Positions 46,265 through 59,302 are shown, counted from the first letter of the stretch. The stretch: 64,000 bases of DNA from Bettongia penicillata ogilbyi (GCA_023548195.1 JAJHZJ010000400.1:310001-374000); one strand, 5' to 3'. Notes: generated from the sequence alone by a model not told the origin. Program-made: numbers and translations.

Positions 46265-46450
46265 AGAGCCAAGTAGGTAGCACAGTAAATAGAGCACTGG
46301 GCCTCAAGTCAAGAAGATGGGGGCTCAAATATGACCTCATACTTATTAGCTCTGTAATCCTAAGAAAGCACTCATCCTCTGGGTGTCTAAGTTTCCTTAG
46401 CTATGAAATAAAAATCTAAGAATTTTATGAGGAAATAAATGAGATAATAT
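46265..46450 (+). mobile_element. Mar1-type SINE, sense
   Basis: gtaggtagcacagtaaatag, agcactgggcctcaagtcaa and gctctgtaatcctaagaaag, with an AT-rich tandem tail at 46440-46520. Confidence 0.75.
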
Positions 46451-46522
46451 CTATAAATATTATAGATATGTAGAAATTATATATCTATATTGTATATATA
46501 GATAGATATTATAGATATATAT
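46440..46522. repeat. AT-rich simple repeat (ATAG/TATA)
   Basis: Alternating atctata, tatag and tagata units, partly self-complementary. Confidence 0.85.
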
Positions 46523-46524
46523 TA

Positions 46525-47375
46525 CTTAGTGCAGAATCTGGAAAATAATAGGTTATTAAAGAAAGACAATTTGTATAATACAAGACTATTCTACACCAAC
46601 AAGAAATCACATGAGGGAATGGTCCAAAGAGCAAAAGAGCCTAACATAGCCCAAGGTCACCTTCCCTGAAAATATAAACCCAATTATAAATGGAAAAACA
46701 AGAAAAACATTTGATAAAAATTTGTTTAAAATGTAGAGAAAAGCAGATGTAAAGAAAAGTAATTGCTTTTTAATCACCATAGATAGTAGGAATATATGAA
46801 AAATAAATACAGTGAATAAGGGCAACCACAACAATAAAATAACAACAGAATGACCATAAAGAGATTTATATCATGCACAAGGATGCATGGATCAAGTCAG
46901 AAGTCAATTACAAGTGGCAGTGGAGAGATCGTTGATCAGGTTGTAGAGATATCAGATGCATGCATATTTACCCCCCCCCAAAATCTGTAAACTTTTTAGG
47001 AAAACATATCTTTTTTAGTGAGTGATATGGAACAGTAGGCACATGTCATAAAATGATCAGGGGAACACCCTCTTTTCATAATTGAGAAAATCCGAGGATA
47101 TTTGTAGAGTGACGGCATTGAGAGAGAAATTTAAGATGCTTGAGAGACAGCATAACTGGTAGATCAAGGCCTTAGAGGATACATGAGATAAACCATAAAG
47201 AAAGGAACTAATAGCATGGAAGAGGAAGTCTTTCTTTAATGCCAGAGAGAGGAAAAAGAGAATATGGCATGATGCTGAAAAATTCTATAAAAGAGATTAA
47301 GGCAGTTGCAGAGAAAAAAAAAAGGCCTTTGCATGGTGCCAGTTTTTATTCAAAGCAGGTTAAGCTATGCACTAA
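46525..47375. other. Unassigned, no gene seen
   Basis: Unique-looking, purine-rich from 47150 to 47330; no gene. Confidence 0.5.
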
Positions 47376-47379
47376 AAGA

Positions 47380-48060
47380 ATGATTTGATTCCCACCTCAT
47401 GTCTCTCCTTACTCCAATATGTCCTGCATACATCTTCCAAAGTGATATTTCTTAAAATGTTGTGTTAATCATGTCATCCCAACACCCCTCTAAATAAACT
47501 CCAGTGGCTCCCTGTTACATCTAGGATTAGATATGAACTCATCTTCACTCAAAGTTGTTCAAACTCTGGTACCTTCCTGCGGTATTTAATTGTCTGTTTC
47601 TTAGAGAATTCATCTTTTTAATAATAAAAATTAATTAATAAAGAAGGAAGGAGTCTCTTTTTTATACATATGTCTCCCATGTACACACTACAGTCCAGTC
47701 AACCTGTTCTACTCTGTGTTTCTCACAAGTGATACTCTATTTCTCATAACAATTCTTTGAACTGACTATACTCCATGCCCAGGAAACTTTTCTTCCCAAC
47801 CTCCATGTTCCATAATCTATGGAATAAGGCTCAGGTCAATCCACATCACCTATAGGAGAACTTTTCCAGTCCCTTAAATTGCTCCCTTCTAAGGCTACCT
47901 TCCATCAACTTTTTATTTGTCTTACATACCTAGATTTATGTATAAGCCTTCTCTACTAGAATGTAAACTGTTTCAAGGTAGATCTTTTTTTTTTGCCTTT
48001 TTATTGTATTCCCAATAATTAACATATTAACTTAACTACCTATTTAAAAAATTCTTGATA
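47380..48060 (+). mobile_element. L2 3' part, sense, about 0.7 kb
   Basis: actccagtggctccctgtta, tacctagatttatgtata-type end, cacaagtgatactctatttc, tccatgcccaggaaactttt and the terminal tagatctttttttt...ttcccaataattaacat. The 3' coding end and 3'UTR of L2. Confidence 0.72.
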
Positions 48061-48064
48061 CAAG

Positions 48065-49280
48065 TGTGTTGATTGATTGATAGAAGTGTGATACAGAAGT
48101 AAAATGAGCTTAGGGGGCTTGAGGAAAATTTGATCTGATATTTTCACTGACCAGGGAGTTAAAAAGGAAATTTCTCTTTGTAATAACTATACATTCAGCA
48201 TCCACTGTCAGTTTTAACATTCATTTCACTTGTGTAAATGAGGTTTTTTTAAGGGGCCAATTAAAGTTTGTGAATGGTTACTTTAAAAATATCTCAACCT
48301 AGCACATTCCAGGATACTGATGCATAATTTAAGTTCATTTGAGCAATATTGCTTTAAAATGTGTCATATTGAAGAACATTTTTAATCAATAGCCTATTAA
48401 AACAATATTCTACTTGATATGTTATGTATTTTTGGCATTTAAATTTTTAATGTGACATATATTAATGCATATTATAGAACCCATTTTTATAAAATACACT
48501 CTGTAGCATTTCTCATTTTAGCATCCTTTCACCAGAAAAGTTCTGCATAAATAAATTCTGATGTTTAAAGTTGAATAAGTAACAAACCAAAGCTTTCCTC
48601 AATTTTACACAAATATGGAGTTGATTACTACTGATGTACTAGGATTTCCACTCACTTTTGAGATGACTGCAATGTAAAATTTGGTGCCACCTTGAAGTTT
48701 TGTGCACTGGCTAAGCTTGTAGATTTTAATTTCCCCAGGTGAAAAACCCCTAGAGGACTATATTGGATGGATATATATGAACAGATTCTCTCAGTGTATT
48801 AACTGTTCCCCTAGGCAGTGTGGATCTGTGTTTAATTGGTGTGAATCCTTTGACTTAACAAGTCACTAAGAGAAAAAAGTCATCTCACACAACAAGAATA
48901 CAAGAGAAGTCAATCTGATCAACCAGACTTGACTATTTCTTTAGCTACCTTGGTCAAGCCATCCAAAAGAACTATTGAGAACCAAGTTATTGTCCCTAGA
49001 GCCACCAAAATATCAGCCCTTGAAGGACTCTCTTCTCATTGCTCATTGTGAGTAGTCATAATTTTCTTTTTACTATCACCCAATTCAGGCACCACCTAGA
49101 AGTTCATTATTCTTCTCTGTTTTCTTCATAACTTCTCTTCTTTCTTCCTCCTGGCTTCTGTTGATTTGCATATCATGTCATCCTCAAGCATTAGCCTTAT
49201 CCTTCTGGAAAGCATAGGTATATTTCTGAGTCTTTTGAGAATACAGATAGAATTGACAACTTTTTTCTTCTTTTTAATAC
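48065..49280. other. Unassigned, no gene seen
   Basis: Unique-looking AT-rich sequence. I see no splice-flanked frame or RNA gene. Confidence 0.5.
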
Positions 49281-49284
49281 ATGT

Positions 49285-49695
49285 ATTAAAAAGAGAGGCA
49301 TGATGCTGTGTGAGGACTGTATCAGATGGACTTAGCTCTTCACAGCAATGTAAAGACCTAAAACTTTTCCAAAGGCCTCATGGTGTAAAAATGCCATCCA
49401 CATCCAGAGAAAGAACTATGGAGTTGGAATGCAGAATGAAGCAACTGTTATCTTCTTTATGTTTTGTTTTTCTCATGTTTTATCCCATTCATTTTAATTC
49501 TTCTATGCAACATGACTAATGTGAAAATGTGTTTCATAGAAATGCTTGTGTAGACCCCATTTAAATAGCATGTTGTCTTGGAGGAGGCCCTGGCAGGGGG
49601 GAAGATGGAGAAAATTTGGAATTTATGGAAATGACTGTTGAAAATGGAAAGCAAATAAATTAATAAACTTGGGGGAAAATAGAAAAAAATAAAAA
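49285..49695 (+). mobile_element. L1 3' end (3'UTR), sense, with A-rich tail
   Basis: gatggacttagctcttcaca, atgccatccacatccagaga, aagaactatggagttggaat and caacatgactaatgtgaaaa lead to gagaaaatttggaatttatg and the A-rich tail. This is the marsupial L1 3'UTR in sense; only about 410 bp remain. Confidence 0.82.
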
Positions 49696-49699
49696 AGAA

Positions 49700-49985
49700 G
49701 GGTTTGGTATAAATTTGGCTCATACCATTTTCTTCACTTAGCGCTCAACCAATACCTAGAAACTTGTCCCCTAGGGGGAAGAGTACAAGTCTTTCTAGCA
49801 TCTTCTCCTGAATTTTCATATGACACTCTTTAAATGTAGAGATGGTAGGAATGCTGCTATGCAATGATTTTGGAGAATTTGGGGAGCTCCCTGATAAAAG
49901 ACTTCAAGGTTTCAATATCACTGTTTTTTTGGTGTTGGTAAGAGGTAGCAAAGCATGTAACGCCATGGTCTGAGAATAATTAGAA
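49700..49985. other. Unassigned, no gene seen
   Basis: Unique-looking; nothing supported. Confidence 0.5.
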
Positions 49986-49989
49986 TGAA

Positions 49990-50220
49990 ATGGGGGAAAG
50001 ATATAAACATTTATATAGCACCACCTATGTGATAGTCACTGTGGTAAATATTTCATTTTTTACAAAGATTAACTCATTTAATTCTCATTACCTACAACTG
50101 TGTTAGGTAGGTGCTCTCCATTAATCCCCAAATATTCTCAAAAGGTAAAACTGAGGCAAATAGAGGTTAAGAGACTTGTCCAGGGCCACAGAGCTGTTAA
50201 ATTGGATTTATGTGCTAAAT
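49990..50220 (-). mobile_element. MIR SINE, antisense
   Basis: cgg-free copy with aaacatttatatagcaccac, gttaagagacttgtccaggg and ccacagagctgttaaatt. Confidence 0.78.
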
Positions 50221-51950
50221 TGGATAATCGCCAACAGTTGCCACGTGAATAACAAGTGACTCTGTGTTCAATGGGGAAATTTATGATGGATATAAAGTTG
50301 CATCATATTAACAATGATTATTTGTTTAGAAGTAGCAAGTAGTATCTTTTGGAGGCATCAATGATAGGAAAGGAATGAGGGCCAGTCATAGAAAAAGACC
50401 AGGAAATATTGGGAAATCCAGGAATGATTCTTTTACCCAGAAAATGTTAAAGTCCTTGAGTAAGAATTTTGACATATTAAAACATGTATGAAAGAATACA
50501 CATCAGAATTATACAGGATGAGAAGGCATAGGTGGCTTGTGATCCATGCTGATGGAGGCAATAGTGATTTGGATTCCATCAGTGACTCAGATAAATTTGA
50601 AGTGTTGGGAGTTGTAAGGTATTTCTAATAGAATTCCATGTGATCAGCATCTTTAGTCTTCATCAATATTAACCTTTCAGTATACTTGGGGATTTTTTTT
50701 GTGCAGAATTAGACATAAAGTAAACCCTGTATTACTACAGGAGACATGAAGGTGATATTTTTGAGAGTCTTTCTCTATAAATTTAGGAGAAATGTTTTGT
50801 TGCTTCACTTGACTAATTCTTCATTAAATGATTTCCTGAATAAATAGATGAGACATATTCAAAATGAACCAAATGTTCTGTAGAAAGTTGTCTTTGAAAA
50901 ATGTCACTTTTCAGAATAGAGTTCTAATTGATATTGTAGACAAGACTAGATATATTTATGAAAAGGCATAGATTTAGTAAAAGTGCTGTGATTTGAAGGG
51001 CACTGTGAAATATCTGACCAAAAATAAGAACTGATTGACTGTGGAGGTAATTGACTTGAAGTCCGTGTATCAGCTCAGAACAAAGGCAAGCTATAAATTT
51101 GACCTCTAACATTGAGTGCTCTCTTCCACTTAGTGTCTAGAAAAGAACTCACAGAATTCTCTGTCAGAAGCGAAGAAAATGAAACCGTCTTTGCCCCATG
51201 TACTGAAATATCGGATGAGAATCTTAACTCCTCAGCATATAACACTATGCCCGAAATTTTTACCATTCAAATCTTTTGGGTTAAAGCATTGTCTTCACAT
51301 ATCTCTTGTTAAAATATTAGTACCTAGAAGGAACAGACTTTGTACTTATACAAGCAAACACGTCTACATAATATTTGTAGATCATATTCAAGACACTTGT
51401 ATGTGAATTACAGTTTTACTGGGAATTGGGGAAATTGGAGAAGGCAAGGAACTTGGAAATGTCTGAATGAAAAATCACTGCTAGTAGTAGCTGACCCATA
51501 TGGGGCCTTGGGTAACCAGGGAGTAACTCAAACATAAGAGACTTTGAGTATATGTAGGTCTTAACTTGTGAAAAGGGATAGTTTATTCTGAACAAGTTTG
51601 AAGTGTATTCAAAAGACAATTTTGCATATGGAGATGCCCTGGTTTATAGAAGTATTAAAGAAAAGGAGGGGATCTGGGCACATTTTGGCTATCATGGCAG
51701 TAGCAAAAAGTACAAGACTGTTTTAATTCAGTAATGTCTGCCTACCTACTTACTGAATAATTGTTAATATCATCCTTTCATGAATTACCTAATAACAAGC
51801 TAAATTGAGAAAATAGAGAACATGGGCTATTCACAAGAGAGAACAATGCTATTTACAGCAGCATTTCAAGTTTGAAAGCGGAAAAAACAGAATTATAAAG
51901 AAAGAAATCTCATGTCTCCTCTGTTTTAATGTTTCTATCACTGTAGCTAG
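50220..51950. other. Unassigned, no gene supported
   Basis: 51075-51540 has overlapping open frames of 60-75 codons on both strands, i.e. low stop density, but none shows a domain or sound splice signals at both ends. Confidence 0.45.
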
Positions 51951-51954
51951 AATA

Positions 51955-52160
51955 TTTCATATAATACTGATAATGACAGTATACATGGATATAGCATATA
52001 ACAATTTATAAAAAAGGCATCTAATTCTCACAACAATTCTGTAAGGTAGATAAGGCCAATGTTATTATTCCCAGTATTCACATAAGGAACCTGAGATGAA
52101 TAGAGTGTCTTGACTTTTCCAAGGTCATGAAGACAATTGATAGAAGGCTTCAGAAGCTGG
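51955..52160 (-). mobile_element. MIR SINE, antisense
   Basis: ctcacaacaattctgtaagg, cacataaggaacctgagatg and ttccaaggtcatgaagacaa. Confidence 0.68.
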
Positions 52161-52164
52161 CAAA

Positions 52165-52985
52165 TGGACCTGGGGTTTATGACCACATCCAATGCTTTTT
52201 TTCATGCCATGAAGGTGTTCCATTAAGTATGTTGCACCATTTAAAAGGAATTTCTTTCTCTTGTAAAGGTTTCTGAGATTACTTGGAAGATAAAATTAAC
52301 CAGGCTTTCACTGGATCAATTCCTAGCAGATTAATCTGGACTTTTAATAATTCAAATGTACCATCTCCAATTTTTGGCTCAATTGCTTTATTTTTCTCTT
52401 AATATTATATTACACTGAAAAACAAATCAAGTTTTTTTTCTTTTCTACCATAAAGTCTTTTTCAGACTCTCTCTTTACTGTTTCAGATACCTTCTTCCTC
52501 GCCCATCTTCCAATCCCCCACCATCTCAAAATATTTGACTGATGGAAACTCCTTTAAATATAGTCACTCGTGCACGAAGTGAGTGCTAACTGTAAGTTGA
52601 AAGCCAGAATAACTGGTTGTAACAGTGAGGCTTAGAGATACAGCTACATCTGGGTCTTTGCTTCAGGTTGCTGTTATTTAGAGGGAGATTGATACCACTT
52701 TCAGTCTTTTAGTACCATGAGGTTAGTAGAAAGTGTTATCTTATCCTTAGCACCTTCGCTCTGTTCCAGACTCACTATCTTTTGAGATCTAGTTATAATT
52801 CTGCTGAGACACTAATTTTAAGAAATTATTTCACTACATAAAAAAAACCTTAAACACCTGGAATTAGGAATCACTTAAAGGACCAGGCTTATGCAGAATT
52901 GCAGTAGATAAATATATATGAGGCAAAATGGAAAGTTCTTCTACCCCCCACCCCAAAATTTTCCCAGCTGGTCAGCCACTGTGCC
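52165..52985. other. Unassigned, no gene seen
   Basis: Unique-looking with pyrimidine-rich patches near 52390-52530; no supported feature. Confidence 0.5.
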
Positions 52986-52989
52986 TGGA

Positions 52990-53170
52990 TTTCTTATAGT
53001 TTGAGCTATATTCCTTTATAAAAGAGTAGGCATTATACTGAGAAGATCCAGGTTTTCAATTGTGTTGATATTCAGTTGCTGTGTGACTATACCCAAGTGG
53101 TTTCATCTATGAGTTTGAATTTCCATCCATAAAACAGAAGTAACAATACTTGCATTACCAATGTATGTAC
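52990..53170 (+). mobile_element. MIR SINE, sense
   Basis: gttgctgtgtgactataccc, gaatttccatccataaaaca and gaagtaacaatacttgcatt. Confidence 0.65.
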
Positions 53171-54135
53171 CAATGTAACAATTATCAATGTTATTTGATC
53201 TATAACTGTTATAATGGGGATATCAAGACATAAAATATATACCAATAGGAATCCCCAGATAAAAATCTGCAGTACATTTAGCTATCAGTATCTAGGTATA
53301 GATTAGTCTATATGAATGTTGTGAAAGTAATGGTTAAGTCAGGACCCCTGAGAATAATATTGTCATGAGAGTCTTCTCCCTCAAGTGTTAGTAGGAAATA
53401 AATATAGTGGACAATTTAGAGGTGTACACTCAAGCAGATATTTCCAAAATATGGCATAGAATCAATTCTCACAATAATTGTCTTCCATAGTATTCTTATT
53501 ATTGCCAGTTCCGTTTTAGAGTTCAGAGATATATACATGTTAATAGGTTCCATACCCTAGAAATTTTTACTTACTCCAAAATGAAATATTGCTCCCTTAA
53601 CATGATATTGCTCCCTTAAGTCGTAGCCAGATGACTAAGTTCTAAAGGGGAGACAAACTCTCAGAAACAACAATATTAAGTTGATGTCCATCACTGGGTT
53701 AGACTTGTGTCGAGATTTAAAAAGGAAGAAATCCTTGAGCTTCTCTGAGTTTTATACTCCTACAAATGATTAGCTTCAAATTATAACAAATTTCCTAAGA
53801 TAACAAAAACAAAAACCCAAAACAATCTTGCCTCAATTTCAGAATCAGCTGGAATGACATCATCAAAGTCTAAGAACCCCTGACAATAGCTTTATAGAGG
53901 AGGGAAGGTTAAGATTTAGTGGATAAAAACATATTCCAACTGTCTCACTACTTTTTCTGCCCTTTACCTATGCCTTGCTTTGCTTTTTCAGTCTTAGACT
54001 GTTAACAACTGTTTCCATTGTGTCTTTTTGTCAGAAGACAAGGCTCTTACTAACTTTACTGGGACCCATTTACCAGCAGTTATCTTTTTTATATGCCTGT
54101 CCCAGTTCTCATGATCTGTTGTCTCATTGTTGACA
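53170..54135. other. Unassigned, with a short tandem repeat
   Basis: Unique-looking. 53586-53619 holds two copies of atattgctcccttaa with period 19. The right end (54085-54135) is pyrimidine-rich and leads into the candidate exon. Confidence 0.5.
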
Positions 54136-54136
54136 G

Positions 54137-54199
54137 GGAGAACGAAAGAAGACTGTGCCAGCTCAGAAAGTATGAGGAGAAGAATGAGATTTGATCAAG
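54137..54199 (+). other. Candidate 63-bp exon of an unknown transcript
   Basis: The segment is preceded by a pyrimidine-rich stretch ending ttgttgacag and followed by caag/gtaagt, an almost ideal donor. One phase is open throughout (about 20 codons: RTKEDCASSESMRRRMRFDQ); the other two have stops. The length is a multiple of three. It lies outside any repeat I recognise. I do not know the protein, and splice-like sites occur by chance, so this stays a hypothesis; a non-coding exon is equally possible. Confidence 0.3.
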
Positions 54200-55895
54200 G
54201 TAAGTTGAAGTTGGGGGTCCAGATTTCTATGAATCTTCCACCCTCCCAGCCAAATGTTTGCCGGTCATTGACATGTTTTAGCTCTCTCTCCTATTTGTTC
54301 TCAGACTGGCCTTGTCAATGATCTTCATGGAAGGAAGATTTCTTTTATGAGTGATTCTAATCTTTGTCATTGCTATATTTTGGATGGTTTTTAATCCGCT
54401 CTGAAACTTAGGTAGAAGTTGCTTAGGAGAAAAAAAGAAATATAAAAAAATCTGCAGGAAACATTCTTTTAAAAAATAATGTAATTACATGAATGAGAGC
54501 ATTTTTCATTCTGCCTCTGCTCAGCATTTAGTGAAATATCTGGTACTTCAGAAACTTATGGAAGAATTCTAAAATTTCCTCATTGCATAATAGAAGTTTT
54601 GTCATCATCAATTGCCTCAAGTACAAAGATATTGTGGGGATGCTGTTATGATAGTGGATTTGCAAATAACTGACCTAGACTTCAATGTTCATCAAGATGT
54701 GAGACTGGGCAGACTACGCACTAATTGGAATTGAGAGAGATTACTGCTTTCCAGGCTGCCAACTGATCGCACTGTTTCCTACTCAGATATAATGTGAATG
54801 TCATAGCATTTGAATTTACCTGTCAGATCCAAGTTCATTATATTCATTGTGAATGTGACAGCTATCTAATCAATCCGGACATAAACATCTGATGTTTTAT
54901 GGAAATGACATGCAAAAGTTTATCATTGTTTCTATTTTTTATAGCCAGCATTAATGTCAAAAATTGCTTCTCCTGCATATTACGGAAGTCAGATCAGTAT
55001 AGACCATCACACTGCCTTAGCAAGCATGTAATTGAATTTAAGGTTTTCAAATCACTTAAAGATATGGTGTATTATTTTTAATTCTTTGATTAACTCATAT
55101 TGGTAACTACTCCCTATACATTGATCTTGAAAAGCATATTGAAAACAGATGAACATTGTAGTCCTGCAGCAGACATGGTTGGAATATGGATCTCTTGTTA
55201 AACAAAGTGTTCATTGAAATCTCTCTTTCTCTGTGAAATATCACTTGGGAGGTACTACTTTCAGAGACTATAATCAACTCATCACTGCAAGATGGTGAGT
55301 ACTAGGTTTATTATCTTTAATGTTTATAACACTTTTCCCTCTCCCTTTCCCTTTTTATCCCATTAAGTAAAGAAGGGAATTCTGAGAGGAGCATTTCACC
55401 CTTTTTATTGATATTTCTTGACATTCTTTTCCATTTTAACAAGAGTTTCTCATCAATACAGAAATAAATAGCTCCATCAAGATCTAAGTATGAATGGAAT
55501 ACAATTTAAAGTGGTTTTATATTTATCTGTCAGTGGAAGTTCAAGACCAGTACATTCCAACAGGTGATGCAATTAGATGCAGAAGAGTAAATATAAAAAC
55601 AAAACAAAACCAAAACCAAAAAAAGCTGTCAATTACAGCAATCATGAACTAAGACTTTTCTAATTTTCTTTATCTTATCCCTCCTTCATACCCTCCCTAA
55701 ACCAGATCTGATGTTCTGGTCTTGTTAAATCAGGAACAAGGATGCGTAAAATAAGTCAAGCAAGGGGGTCTTTCACTGTGCTAATCTTATGAGGGAAAGG
55801 ATACCTATAAATTTGAAGCAAATTTATCCTTTTCCAACCTGTAACCATTTTTCTTCCTCTCTTGTCTTCTTTCTGTTGTCTTTTCTTTATAGCTG
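54200..55895. other. Unassigned; a second weak splice-flanked segment
   Basis: Unique-looking AT-rich sequence. At 55265-55294 a 30-bp segment lies between actactttcag and a gtgagt donor. No gene is supported. Confidence 0.45.
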
Positions 55896-55899
55896 TGGT

Positions 55900-56330
55900 T
55901 TTTAAACTTTTCCTCCCAAGATATCTTTACACTTAAAAGTTATAGAGATCTTTTTAAAAAAACATTGGTTATACCTAGTGATATTTACTGTATTAGAGAC
56001 AAAAACTAGTGTTTTAAAAAATGTTTATTCATTTAAAATGGAAAACCCATTGCATGCTAAAATAAGTGCTTTATTTTTATAAATATATATTTTTCAAAAT
56101 GAAAAAAGTGAGGTGTGTTATTTTGAATAATTATGCAAATATTTTTAATGTATGACTTTTAATAGAAAATATCTTGATTCTTATCTCTGCTTCTGGATTT
56201 AATCTGTTGCAATTTGTTGTTTTATTTGAGGTATGGGAAGAATATCTAGTTTTACACAGATACACAATTGGAAATGGGTAGAATATCTAAATAGTCACAT
56301 AATACCTTAGTATTATTAAGAAAACAGTAT
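55900..56330 (-). repeat. Probable ancient interspersed repeat, family not identified
   Basis: A stretch such as ttacacttaaaagttataga, tatacctagtgatatttact and ggaaaacccattgcatgcta has the feel of an old dispersed mammalian repeat that I cannot name. Strand is arbitrary. Confidence 0.35.
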
Positions 56331-56700
56331 TGACCTTGGTGACTCTCAGGAACCTCTCTGCTTTATACATACTTCTAAACCTCATCTATAAAGTTGACTC
56401 CAGCTCTAAATCTATGACCTTTTCCCTCATTAAAAATATTGTAAGCGAGTTGAGTCCCGGGGCTGTCATCAAAATGAATCTTAGAATCACAGGAGCTTAG
56501 TTGGGAGTGACCTCAGAAGACATCTACTGTAAGCAAGGATAAATCCTAAAATAAAGTTGGGTTTAGAGTTGGAAATAAAGAAAGAACAAAGTGGCAAAAA
56601 ACATACTTTTCCTCCCTTTATTTCCTTAGTTTTACACCACCGCAATTCACCTTTCTTTTTTTATTGTTTTTCTCTACTCCCCAAACTATTTAATGTTCTA
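56330..56700. other. Unassigned, no gene seen
   Basis: Possible SINE scrap at 56375-56430 (actccagctctaaatctatg). Otherwise nothing. Confidence 0.45.
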
Positions 56701-56830
56701 TTTTTTCCTAAGTGCTTCAGTTCAGTACTTCTTTATTAAGTGCCTATAAAAGCTAAGTTCTCTGTGCATGACAATGAGTACAACTCTGTAGACCCTCCTC
56801 TCAAGAAGCTAACAATCCTAATTGAATAAA
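56700..56830 (-). mobile_element. L2 3' end, antisense
   Basis: cttctttattaagtgcctat, then ctctcaagaagctaacaatc; diverged. Confidence 0.6.
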
Positions 56831-56841
56831 ATAGTAGCTGT

Positions 56842-56864
56842 GTATGTATGTATGTATGTATAGG
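56842..56864. repeat. (TGTA)n microsatellite
   Basis: About five tgta units. Confidence 0.9.
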
Positions 56865-56889
56865 TATGTTTATATAACCCCCTTCCTCA

Positions 56890-57090
56890 CTACTGACCTA
56901 CTGTACTTTAGAGTTTACAAAGTGTTTAATATTATTTGTCATTTCCCTTTGGGATAAGTATTAAAAATAGTATAATCTTTATTTTATAAATGAAGAAGGT
57001 AGAGTACTAATAGTTGCAGTTACTTATCCATTGTCACAGAGCTAGTACGTATCAGAAACAATATTTGAACCCAGAACACAAGTTTTGACA
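56890..57090 (-). mobile_element. MIR SINE, antisense
   Basis: gtttacaaagtgtttaatat, tttataaatgaagaaggtag and cattgtcacagagctagtac then gaacccagaaca. Confidence 0.75.
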
Positions 57091-57955
57091 CAGTGAAGAA
57101 TGTGATAAGTCAATTGGTAATGTCCAGGAAAATGCTATAAGAAATCTGAGGAGGAATAGATCATTTCCATCTGAGGGTAAAGGGTAGAATCAAATAGGTC
57201 TTATCAGAGGAGGTGGTAAATAATTCGGATCTGGAAAGGAGGACTTCACTAGAGGAAGATGGAGAAAAGGAATTGGAGGACCTTTTCTAGGCTTACGCAA
57301 AGATTCGGAAAGAGGGAAACTAGGATGGGTCAAAGAACGTTGTCATTTATTTTGGCAGTAATGTAGAAAACTTTTTACAAATGTGTATTCTGTAAAGCTG
57401 GGAAAGTACTACAGAGAAAAATTGCAACAAGTTTCAAATATAAGGCTTCAAATATGTATGGTATTCAGTAAACAGTAGAATATCTTTGACAGTTTTTGTT
57501 AGAAGAAAGACATCATCAAAATAATGTATTTACAAGAGACTTCAAGCAGATGTCAAATGCATAGAAAATGGTTGGTTCTGGTCCACTCACTCAGGGACAG
57601 GTTTGTTATCTCTCCTCCTCCTCATTTTGTAAAACGAAGGGTTTGTGGCTGCCCCTTTTTCTGTTTTCAGCTTGTGTCCCTATTGACTTGAGGCTCTGCT
57701 CACTTTAAGGGGCCAGTAATTTGTACCTCATGTTCATAAGAATGACACATGGCTTGTGCATCTATGCTGGATAGCCTCCTCTCCAATGAAAGACAAAGTC
57801 AAAGATGTAGGACTATTTATTAGAGGAAGAGTACATGAGAAATTGGTGACGGTGGAGGAGAGTTTGAATTTTGATGATGAATTTGAGATTCTGGAAGGTT
57901 AATGAAAAGGTGGGGGGAAAAAAACAGATATATAGATCAGAGTTCTTAAGCCTTC
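57090..57955. other. Unassigned, no gene seen
   Basis: Unique-looking; 57560-57760 is somewhat GC-richer, with no recognised feature. Confidence 0.5.
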
Positions 57956-57959
57956 AAAG

Positions 57960-58195
57960 AAGTTTGTTTTTGTAATGTTGTTATTACTATGTAAATTGTT
58001 CTCCCGGTTCTATTTACCTCTCTACAAAATTTCACACAAATCATCCTAAGGTTTCTATGAAACCATTGCTTTTGTCATTTCTTATGGTTCAAGGGTTTTC
58101 TATTACACTGTCCTCATATGCCATACTTTATTTAGCAATTCCCAAATGGATTATTTTCTTTGTTTTCCATTTTTGCCACATTCCAAAAAAAAAAA
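57960..58195 (-). mobile_element. L1 3' fragment, antisense
   Basis: gttctcccggttctatttac, tggttcaagggttttctatt and 'caattcccaaatggattatt' follow the antisense L1 3' layout, ending in an A run at 58185. Confidence 0.6.
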
Positions 58196-58269
58196 AAAGA
58201 GAAGTTCAACGGATTTCTAGAGGGCTGAAAATAACCACTCTTATTATACCATGTTACCGGTGTTTCCTG

Positions 58270-58375
58270 AACTCATGCCAAATCAATTAACATTTATAAA
58301 CGACATACAACGAGTCAGGAACTGTGGTTGACACTGGGGATACAGTTTCCTGAACTCCCTCTTCTGCTCTCTAAT
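58270..58375 (-). mobile_element. L2 3' end, antisense
   Basis: aatcaattaacatttataaa, gtcaggaactgtggttgaca and ctggggatacag. Confidence 0.6.
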
Positions 58376-58799
58376 AAAGTCTAACCACAGCATTGTTTCT
58401 GGTTTTTTTTTTTTCCCTATGTTGATCCTTACCATATGAATGTTGTTTGCTGGATTTTTTAATATCATTTTTGATCTATAGTGATTTGCTCTTGCCTCAT
58501 CTAAGCAATATTTTCTTTTTGGACAAAGGTCATTTACTATTCCCTCATTGTGAACCATAGCCTAACAAATGTCATTAACACCTATGAAGTTAAAGGCATC
58601 ACAATAGGGAAAGATCTGGAATTCAATTTCTATTTTATCTATATTTTGCACATCTGCTTCAAGACATGCAACATAGCCAGCATTATCATATTTGCTTAAT
58701 TTATCTCCATGTTTCAAGTTTTTCTATAGTCCATCCTTAGTACAGCTATATCTATTTCCTTATGTTTTCTCTCCTTCGTTGATAGTATGTCAGCTTCTT
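58375..58799. other. Unassigned, no gene seen
   Basis: T-rich unique-looking flank of the HAL1 insertion. Confidence 0.5.
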
Positions 58800-58814
58800 G
58801 GAAATTTAGGTTGC
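58800..58814. repeat. Target-site duplication, left copy of HAL1
   Basis: ggaaatttaggttgc; the right copy at 61701-61715 (ggcaatttaggttgc) differs at one base. Confidence 0.85.
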
Positions 58815-59302
58815 GAAGATGGCGGAGTAGAAGGACACACGTTTACGAGCTCCAACCCACAGCCCATAGAATTAATGTAAAAAGAGATCCGCATAAATTC
58901 TGGACCACTGAAAGGTGTACAGAAACGGAGTGGAAGAGATTTCCGTGCCAGAGAGCCCTGAAGAGCCGTCCCCAGGGTCTGTCGCGCCCCAGAAAGTGGA
59001 CCCCATCCCAGAGCTGCCCTGACCGTGGCCCCAGAGAAGCTGACCTGAGCAGGCTTCAGGGACGGAAGCTCCGGCAGCCGGGAAAGTCCCTCCGCCCATA
59101 GAAGTTACAGGTCAGTGAGAGAGACGGCTGGCTGGCTGAGGGGAGTGGGGTGTCTCCATGACTCGGGCCCCCTTGGGAGGAAGGGCGGCGGCAGAGACAG
59201 GGGCAGGAAGCCGCGGAGGCAGAGGCGTGGGCGGCAGCGGAGGCAGCAGTGGCGGCGGCCCGAGACTCCCCCAGCAGCAGGCAGGATCTTTATTATGGAA
59301 AG

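Noticed and set aside
51075..51540. Overlapping open frames on both strands suggesting a coding exon
   Set aside because: No domain, no matched splice signals at both ends, and several of the frames begin at TTG rather than ATG. Low stop density alone is weak evidence.
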